From Lachnospiraceae bacterium UBA1748 (GTDB lineage: Bacteria; Bacillota; Clostridia; Lachnospirales; Lachnospiraceae), in the NCBI GenBank assembly GCA_002314855.1, contig DCHQ01000048.1:1-20744 (forward strand): a DNA stretch of 20,744 nt, read 5' to 3'. The position numbers and the translations under genes were made by a program. A model generated the notes under the pieces. It did not search any database, was not told where the DNA came from, and worked only from the letters and a program-made list of their open reading frames with translations. Each line of letters begins with the position of its first letter. The first letter of the stretch is position 1. Shown here one piece after another: positions 16,601 to 20,744 of the stretch.

Positions 16601-17282
16601 TTCTTGAAATACGAATATCAAGATTATCGTCTATTGTAGGATTTTTAATGACAATATCTTTGCGATCTACACTGAATTTGGAACGTGTTTTCTTTTTAAT
16701 TAACTCAAGGAAACGATCCACATTATTCTCATTAAGAATAACATTACCATCCTCGTCTTCATAAGTAGTAGAAAGACCACGATAATAGCCCTTGTAGGCT
16801 TCATCAGTACCAGTAAGAATATCTTCAAAACCAGATGAATAGAATAACTCTACTGCCTGATTCCAGTCTGTTTTAGCAAGATTGGCAAAATGAAATAGAT
16901 TACGAACCTCTCCAAGATTACTGCCATGAACACCTGCAGAAATTTTAACAGTATAAGGAAGCTCGTACTCACCAAGATTAGAAACAATTGAGATTACACC
17001 ATTTCTAACAGCACCCTCTTTAAGTCCTGTAGAATCATATTCAAAGAAAATCTCACGTTCAAGTCCAGAAAACTCCGAATTACGTATCATCATACGCATA
17101 TCATCGGAATATATATAACCCTCAGGATTACTCTTATTATCAGCAATAAGCCTAAAGCTTCCTGAATATCGTTCACCCTGAGTTATCTCAAAATCGATGC
17201 TAGAGCAATTGAATTCAATCGTATAATCCTTATTAGAATGCTGCTCGTTATTTTCAAGAACTTTATCCAACATTCTCTTCAA
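13689..17282 (-). CDS. Giant beta-sandwich and helical-repeat scaffold protein (DUF5717-like)
   Basis: A ~1197-residue protein without signal peptide or transmembrane helix, hence cytoplasmic. Counting from the TTG start: beta-sandwich 1 at ~20-115 (YTIEFNCSSIDFEITQGE; SNLGEYELPYTVKIS); a short helical block (~125-195) with LAKTDWNQAVELFYSSGFE; beta-sandwich 2 at ~200-300, rich in acidic residues (GYTSIEVSTDCDFIVLD; HRGKNSGHIFISDF); then ~700 residues of helical repeats of TPR/HAT type, interrupted near 715-760 by a small beta stretch (GEAIVPLAGDRYSILLEDQY); and a C-terminal mixed domain (~1070-1197) with LLGGKYVKSFILFHGEKVKYYI. I recall it as DUF5717, unknown function. Start choice: TTG at 17282 lies nine bases from a strong GGAGGT (17297-17292). 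The in-frame ATG at 17345 lacks a ribosome site and falls on the predicted transcription start. It is the first gene of the six-gene run. Confidence 0.85.
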   Translation of the reverse strand: MKRMLDKVLENNEQHSNKDYTIEFNCSSIDFEITQGERYSGSFRLIADNKSNPEGYIYSDDMRMMIRNSEFSGLEREIFFEYDSTGLKEGAVRNGVISIVSNLGEYELPYTVKISAGVHGSNLGEVRNLFHFANLAKTDWNQAVELFYSSGFEDILTGTDEAYKGYYRGLSTTYEDEDGNVILNENNVDRFLELIKKKTRSKFSVDRKDIVIKNPTIDDNLDIRISRTGWGYTSIEVSTDCDFIVLDKYFVEDEDFEDGEAFVHVEIDRDMLHRGKNSGHIFISDFYQEEEIFVEVNCQVTHNQEVSRRREDNMKLMSLYINYRLGKLSKNEWARDCSVTISRMLSEDENDLISRLYQVHLYILQKRDSDARNILERTKLMLDEETPMELIGYSLYLEYLMTKEDAEKAEYAEAIELLYVKNIKSYRLAWLMSYTKEEFKNNDVKLWKHLKEQYDNGCTSPLMFIDALNIMVRTPSVMTSLSDFELAFLSFAKRHGSITREIRSRVTFLADNEIGYNTEILDLLLYFYELDPKDDVLFQICSMLMRGNCIGQEYFSWYEKAVEKELRINMLYEYYLMSIDMDYAGRLPKMILMYFAYRSNLDYERNAFLYANVLRHKPAYAEIYNDYLPAILEFAKDSLINHRISEDLAYIYKNVLTDEMLVEYAADYAELLLIHQIKIKNDNIDSIIVIYDHLNDEEKYPVYNGEAIVPLAGDRYSILLEDQYGNRYVEKSLYDVKKVIRNVSNVEKIMKDAGHMLYPSLYLSEKAEERGDSARNIEDALLYLTESESVSEKYQRQIMIKLCQEYFDNDDIAKLDELLLRFDPDELDFDEREICVRIMVSRGMYERALDWVCTYGIEYIESKTLVRLCDRVLSRSDYEYDPEVLKICEYLFNNNKYDEIILTYLLLYMQGSTKSLKRLWRAADSFNLDVHGLLETMMVQIMFTGSEVGEEGNIFLEYVGEGSALDIEKLFLEKLSIDYFSYDKKIDEAVFDRVINLNQLGEPFSDYCKIAFLKSCDAVMQRGKKLSAEQKAMVVMFVKEFTSRHMLFPFFLGFKNLWPKLSLYDDRSFIEYKGEENSRVVLHYVIERDGIIDDDYRKEEMTHLLGGKYVKSFILFHGEKVKYYITEEGSRSEKLTEASTLEGPDNKTKSDMRYALINNMAQNLAKNNYDAFCKQSEEYIKKSFLAERLFAPDRGGE

Positions 17283-17354
17283 TGCTCTCACACCTCCATT
17301 CATACTTATTTTGTGGATAAATAGGCATAAATTGCCCATTAACATACACTATGT

Positions 17355-17384
17355 AGTATATCATCATAGATAGTAAATATGCAA
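17355..17384 (-). promoter_or_regulatory. Promoter for the scaffold/Hsp70-like/TPR/purB run
   Basis: The minus strand has -10 TATACT (17360-17355) preceded by TGA (17363-17361), making an extended -10, and a weak -35 TTGCAT (17384-17379) at 18 bases. Transcription would start near 17348, leaving about 65 bases of leader to the TTG at 17282. Confidence 0.5.
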
Positions 17385-17400
17385 CTACAAAAGACTATTA

Positions 17401-17440
17401 GATAAAAGAAAAAGAGCCGGATATAAATATCCGACTCTTT
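17401..17440 (-). terminator. Rho-independent terminator of the HU gene
   Basis: A 13-bp stem with one C-A mismatch (17411-17423 with 17428-17440) and a 4-base loop, followed on the minus strand by TTCTTTTATC. It starts 27 bases after the HU stop. Confidence 0.85.
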
Positions 17441-17466
17441 AATAATTAACTATTATTAATGATTAA

Positions 17467-17757
17467 TTATTTAGCCTTCTTAACACCGTTAACTGTGTCC
17501 TTTAAAGCCTTACCAGCCTTGAACTTAGGTGTCTTAGCAGCCTTAATCTTAATTGTAGCACCTGTCTGAGGATTTCTACCTGTTCTAGCAGCTCTCTTAC
17601 CAACTTCGAAAGTACCGAAACCGATTAATGTAACCTTCTCACCCTTCTTAAGTTCCTTAGCTACTGTGTCTGTGAAAGCCTTAAGTGCAGCATCAGCGTC
17701 CTTCTTTGAAAGACCAGCCTGCTTAGCCATTGCTTCAATTAATTCTGTCTTGTTCAT
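17467..17757 (-). CDS. hup: DNA-binding protein HU
   Basis: A 96-residue histone-like nucleoid protein that bends and compacts DNA as a dimer. It opens with the helical dimerisation region MNKTELIEAMAKQAGLSKKD, then VTLIGFGTFEV and the DNA-binding beta-arm with GRNPQTG (the conserved Arg-Asn-Pro tip), and ends KFKAGKALKDTVNG with a Lys-rich tail. Length and motifs are standard for HU rather than IHF. The start at 17757 has GGAGGT seven bases upstream. An ATG at 17772 would precede that site and is rejected. Single gene with its own promoter, leader hairpin and terminator. Confidence 0.97.
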   Translation of the reverse strand: MNKTELIEAMAKQAGLSKKDADAALKAFTDTVAKELKKGEKVTLIGFGTFEVGKRAARTGRNPQTGATIKIKAAKTPKFKAGKALKDTVNGVKKAK

Positions 17758-17785
17758 CGAAACTACCTCCAATTATTTAACTTTA

Positions 17786-17805
17786 AGGCCAATATTTAGT
17801 GGCCT
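17786..17805 (-). promoter_or_regulatory. Leader hairpin in the HU mRNA
   Basis: Six-base complementary arms (17786-17791 with 17800-17805; AGGCCA and TGGCCT) enclose eight bases. It lies just inside the predicted transcript start (near 17809) and 22 bases before the ribosome site. It may stabilise the 5' end of an abundant mRNA (inference). Confidence 0.4.
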
Positions 17806-17815
17806 AGTAAAATTA

Positions 17816-17843
17816 ATTATACAATATAAGCCTTATAAGTCAA
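17816..17843 (-). promoter_or_regulatory. Strong sigma-A promoter for HU
   Basis: Minus-strand -35 TTGACT (17843-17838) and perfect -10 TATAAT (17821-17816), spacer 16. Near-consensus, as expected for a highly expressed nucleoid protein. Confidence 0.8.
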
Positions 17844-17848
17844 GGCTT
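17828..17848. repeat. Inverted repeat centred on the HU -35
   Basis: Arms AAGCCTT (17828-17834) and AAGGCTT (17842-17848) are perfect complements separated by seven bases, and enclose the -35 hexamer of HU. A third copy of the arm sequence (AAAGCCTTT, 17869-17877) lies at the stop codon of the upstream efflux gene, so alternative pairings are possible in a read-through transcript. Confidence 0.45.
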
Positions 17849-17875
17849 TTCAGTTAAAAACAATATATAAAGCCT

Positions 17876-20744
17876 TTATTGTACTGCATCTTGCGAAGAT
17901 GCTTCTTTTTTAGCAAGCATTTCAGCCATAAATTCGGCTGCATCATCAGGAATATCATCAATATTCTCACTTCCGACGTCAACCGAAAGTGGCGCCTTCT
18001 TGAATAAAATATCATACATAACTGGAATGATAAACAGTGTCATAAGTGTTGAATAAGCAAGACCACCTGCAATAACAAGTGCCATACCTCTACCCATCTG
18101 ACTACCCATATCATCACCAAAAATCATACTTGATTCAGCAAGAATAGTTGTAAGCGCAGTCATAAGAATAGGTCTCATACGAGTCTTACCAGTTGCAATA
18201 AGAGCATCTCTTCTCTTCATTCCACCAATTCGAAGCTGGTTCGTATAATCAACGAATACAATACCATTGTTAACAACGGTACCTAGAAGCACTACAAATC
18301 CCATGATTGATATAATGGAAATCTGTTCACCCGTAAACCAGAGAATAAGAAGTCCACCAGTGAAAGCAAGTGGTAATGTAAATAATACGATAAATGGGCT
18401 AAGTAAACTCTGGAACTGAGCAACCATTACGAAGTAAATAAATGCACTACCCATAATCATAAGGAGTCCCATCTGAGTAACCATTTCGTTAACACTCTCA
18501 GACTCACCGCCCACTTCAATACTGTATCCTTCAGGACAATTATACTGATTAAGTAATGGCTCAAGCTTTCTTGAAAGAAGTGTTATGTTCTCTCCTTCCC
18601 TCGCTGAAGCTGTTACTGTAATATATCTTGTATTATTCTTTCTTGATACTTCACTGAAACCATCCTGAGTTTCAACTGTGGCAATTGAGCCAAGAGGCAT
18701 ATCCACCTTGATATCATTGTCCCAATCATCCTTCTCAGTTACTTCGAAGTTATAATCCATAAGATTCTCGACTGTAAGTGGGTCAATGCCTGTTACAATC
18801 TTAACCTTAAGCTCTTCACCATCAAGAGTAATAGTTACAGAATCAGTTTCTGTAGTAATCTTTCCTGCTATTGCCTGATATATCTGGGCTATACTAAGTC
18901 CTTTACTCATAGCTAGATCTCTGTCGATATTAAGATGAAGAACCTGATCAGCTTCTTCCTGGCCATTACTGATATCTTCAAATCCATCAACAGATTCAAT
19001 GATACCCATAACATCTTCACTTATAGCAAGTAAAGTATCAAGATTTTCACCATATATAGTAATCGACATACCACTACCAGTAAGAGCACTCATATCACCC
19101 ATACCAGCAGAGTATTCAGCAGTCAAATCAAGTCCTTCTGCGCAGGCTGTAAGGTCAGCCATAATACGATTAACTTCTTCAGCTCCTACCTTCTCATTTT
19201 CAGTAGTAACCATTATAGAGTATCTAAGATAATTAGACTCACTGCTTGATGCCTGTGAAGCTATCATTGCTGAGCCATCACCTGTCATAACACCTATTGA
19301 ATCAATGCCTCGAACCTTATTGGCTCTAAGAAGATATTCATCAACAGCTGCATAAGCTGCTTCTCTTGTAGTTTCCTCTGGAAGAGTTAACTCTCCTTCG
19401 ATCTGATTACTTGTCATATCAGGAATAACTACAATACCCATTCTAACTACCTGCCAAATACTAAGAGCCAGCAATCCAACTGCAACTAAAAGAGGTACTA
19501 TCTTTACCTTAAGACAGAACGAAAGAATATTTCCATATATATCCTGAACCTTATCAAACCATGGATGTGCCTTAGGCTTAGTACGACGAAGTAATGTCGA
19601 TGAAGCTGCTGGAACTACTGTCATAGCTATAATAAGAGAAGCTAAAAGACAATAACATATTGTAAGAGCCATAGGAAGCATAAGCTCACGTACAAGACCT
19701 GTTGTGTAAATCATTGGAAGGAACACACATACAGTTGTAAGTGTTGAAGCGATAACCGCTCCTGCAACCTGCTTAGTACCCTGAACAGCCGCTCTAGGAG
19801 CTTCTACTCCTCTACCTCGAAGTCGATAAATATTCTCAATAACTACGATAGAGTTATCTACGAGCATACCAATACCAAGCGCCATACCTGATAAAGACAT
19901 CATATTAAGTGATATTCCTGAGAAGTACATTGCAACGAGTGCAAGTAATACCGATAAAGGAATACTAATAGCAACAACTATTGTAGGTAAGAAATCCTTA
20001 AGGAATAATGCAAGGATAATAATGGCAAGTGCAGCACCTATTACCATGTTAGAAACAACGCTTCCTACAATAATATCAATATATTCACCCTGATCCATCA
20101 TAACCATGATATTAAGACCTGGATAAGTTGTCTCAAGCTTATTAACCGCAGCAGCAACCTGCTTACTTACTTCATTGGTACCTGAAGTACTAGCCTTGAA
20201 TACCGAAAGAATAACAGCTGGGTTTCCATTAAGTCTTGTATAAGATGTTGACGAATTATCAATAATAGTAACATCAGCAACATCACCAAGCTTAACATCA
20301 CCTATACCATCGAGATGTACAAGTACCATACTGCTAAGGTCATTAACATCAGCAAAGTTATCGCCAACCTTAAGAAGCCATGAATTATCATTAACATCAT
20401 CGATATAACCAGCTGGCATTGAGAAATTCTGAGCATATATTAATGACGCAAGAGTATCAAGTGTAAGAAGCTGATTAGCATTGGCTTGACGAAGAGCCTG
20501 TTGTTTCTGAACCTCGAACTGATCAAGCCCATCATAATAGCTATCCCAACCTTCTTTCATCTGATCTTCGCCATCACGAATCTGATCCCAGCCATCATTA
20601 ATCTGCTTCTGGCCGTCATTAATCTGATCCCAACCATTATCAAGCTGCTTCTGAGCATCATCAAGCTGATCCTTCGCACTATCAAGCTGCTTCTGAGCTG
20701 TATCTAACTGAGTTTTACCAGCAGCTAACTGAGCATCTGCACTA
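17876..20744 (-). CDS. RND-family efflux permease (AcrB/SwrC-like), 5' end beyond window
   Basis: Proton-driven resistance-nodulation-division permease of the HAE type. 955 codons are present. The reading frame stays open to the right edge, so the Met at 20560 is internal and TM1 plus the early porter region are missing. Numbering from that Met: residues up to ~15 continue a heptad-repeat coiled coil; 30-160 are porter-domain sequence; TM2-TM6 follow from ~160 (GSVVSNMVIGAALAIIILAL; LGIGMLVDNSIVVIENIYR); then TM7 and a second porter domain; the C-terminal membrane block includes GFVVLLGTVVNNGIVFVDYT. The TM4 Asp equivalent to AcrB D407 is kept (D235), the D408 position is Asn, and the TM10 Lys940 position is also Asn. 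The C-terminus is a cytoplasmic acidic/Ala tail (DDIPDDAAEFMAEMLAKKE). Substrate unknown. A Gram-positive host would lack the AcrA-TolC tripartite context (inference). Confidence 0.93.
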   Translation of the reverse strand, partial: SADAQLAAGKTQLDTAQKQLDSAKDQLDDAQKQLDNGWDQINDGQKQINDGWDQIRDGEDQMKEGWDSYYDGLDQFEVQKQQALRQANANQLLTLDTLASLIYAQNFSMPAGYIDDVNDNSWLLKVGDNFADVNDLSSMVLVHLDGIGDVKLGDVADVTIIDNSSTSYTRLNGNPAVILSVFKASTSGTNEVSKQVAAAVNKLETTYPGLNIMVMMDQGEYIDIIVGSVVSNMVIGAALAIIILALFLKDFLPTIVVAISIPLSVLLALVAMYFSGISLNMMSLSGMALGIGMLVDNSIVVIENIYRLRGRGVEAPRAAVQGTKQVAGAVIASTLTTVCVFLPMIYTTGLVRELMLPMALTICYCLLASLIIAMTVVPAASSTLLRRTKPKAHPWFDKVQDIYGNILSFCLKVKIVPLLVAVGLLALSIWQVVRMGIVVIPDMTSNQIEGELTLPEETTREAAYAAVDEYLLRANKVRGIDSIGVMTGDGSAMIASQASSSESNYLRYSIMVTTENEKVGAEEVNRIMADLTACAEGLDLTAEYSAGMGDMSALTGSGMSITIYGENLDTLLAISEDVMGIIESVDGFEDISNGQEEADQVLHLNIDRDLAMSKGLSIAQIYQAIAGKITTETDSVTITLDGEELKVKIVTGIDPLTVENLMDYNFEVTEKDDWDNDIKVDMPLGSIATVETQDGFSEVSRKNNTRYITVTASAREGENITLLSRKLEPLLNQYNCPEGYSIEVGGESESVNEMVTQMGLLMIMGSAFIYFVMVAQFQSLLSPFIVLFTLPLAFTGGLLILWFTGEQISIISIMGFVVLLGTVVNNGIVFVDYTNQLRIGGMKRRDALIATGKTRMRPILMTALTTILAESSMIFGDDMGSQMGRGMALVIAGGLAYSTLMTLFIIPVMYDILFKKAPLSVDVGSENIDDIPDDAAEFMAEMLAKKEASSQDAVQ
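20511..20744 (-). repeat. 21-bp tandem repeats encoding a 7-residue coiled-coil repeat
   Basis: In the reading frame of the RND permease, successive heptads read DQLDDAQ, KQLDNGW, DQINDGQ, KQINDGW, DQIRDGE, DQMKEGW, DSYYDGL. The same periodicity shows at DNA level as 21-base near-repeats (GATCAGATTAATG and AAGCAGATTAATG), alternating in 42-base pairs. The array continues off the right edge, so its total length is unknown. Confidence 0.8.

Noticed and set aside
17841..17877. Possible terminator after the RND permease gene
   Set aside because: An 8-bp pairing exists (AAGGCTTT with AAAGCCTT) but the loop is long (about 20 bases) and no T run follows. The sequence is better explained as part of the repeats around the HU promoter.
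1..20744. CRISPR arrays, insertion sequences, integrase or attachment sites, tRNA genes
   Set aside because: Looked for on both strands. No regularly spaced direct repeats beyond the coding heptad array, no transposase or integrase motifs, and no tRNA-like fold were seen.

Overview
The window is AT-rich and every gene that can be supported lies on the minus strand, so transcription runs from high to low coordinates. Gene content, TGA and TAA/TAG stops, AGGAGG-type ribosome sites, TTGACA/TATAAT-type promoters and two protein families I associate with Lachnospiraceae (DUF5716 and DUF5717, named from memory) point to a low-GC anaerobic Firmicute, most likely a gut or rumen Lachnospiraceae. I see no tRNA, rRNA, CRISPR array, insertion sequence or prophage gene, and no gene-free stretch longer than about 120 bases.

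Layout in transcription order (right to left). (1) 20744-17876: an RND-family efflux permease, cut at its 5' end by the window edge, with a heptad-repeat coiled coil inserted in its extracellular part. (2) 17757-17467: the DNA-binding protein HU, with its own strong promoter and terminator. (3) 17282-8572: a tight six-gene run. It starts with a ~1200-residue scaffold-like protein, followed by a compact Hsp70-like protein, a TPR protein and a coiled-coil protein with a membrane hairpin. Adenylosuccinate lyase (purB) and a tiny two-helix membrane protein end it. (4) 8433-6728: pspA and an SPFH/zinc-ribbon protein, an envelope-stress pair. (5) 6560-1887: the helicase pcrA, coupled to a diguanylate cyclase with a LacI-type ligand-binding domain. 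(6) 1824-1546: a small membrane protein with a highly acidic tail. (7) 1443-1: a 23S rRNA uracil methyltransferase, running off the left edge.

The most interesting part is 17282-10306. Its four genes overlap or are separated by 3 to 9 bases and none has an assigned function. Together they look like one machine: a large beta-sandwich plus helical-repeat scaffold, an Hsp70 relative that keeps the substrate-binding beta fold but has lost most of nucleotide-lobe IIB and the phosphate-binding signatures, a TPR adaptor, and a membrane anchor with coiled coils on both sides of a transmembrane hairpin. My hypothesis is a membrane-tethered chaperone-like or scaffolding complex. Its link to purB may be only co-transcription. 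The rest is mostly housekeeping or envelope-related, with some regulatory structures worth testing: dyads over the pspA and HU promoters, and a hairpin in front of the methyltransferase.
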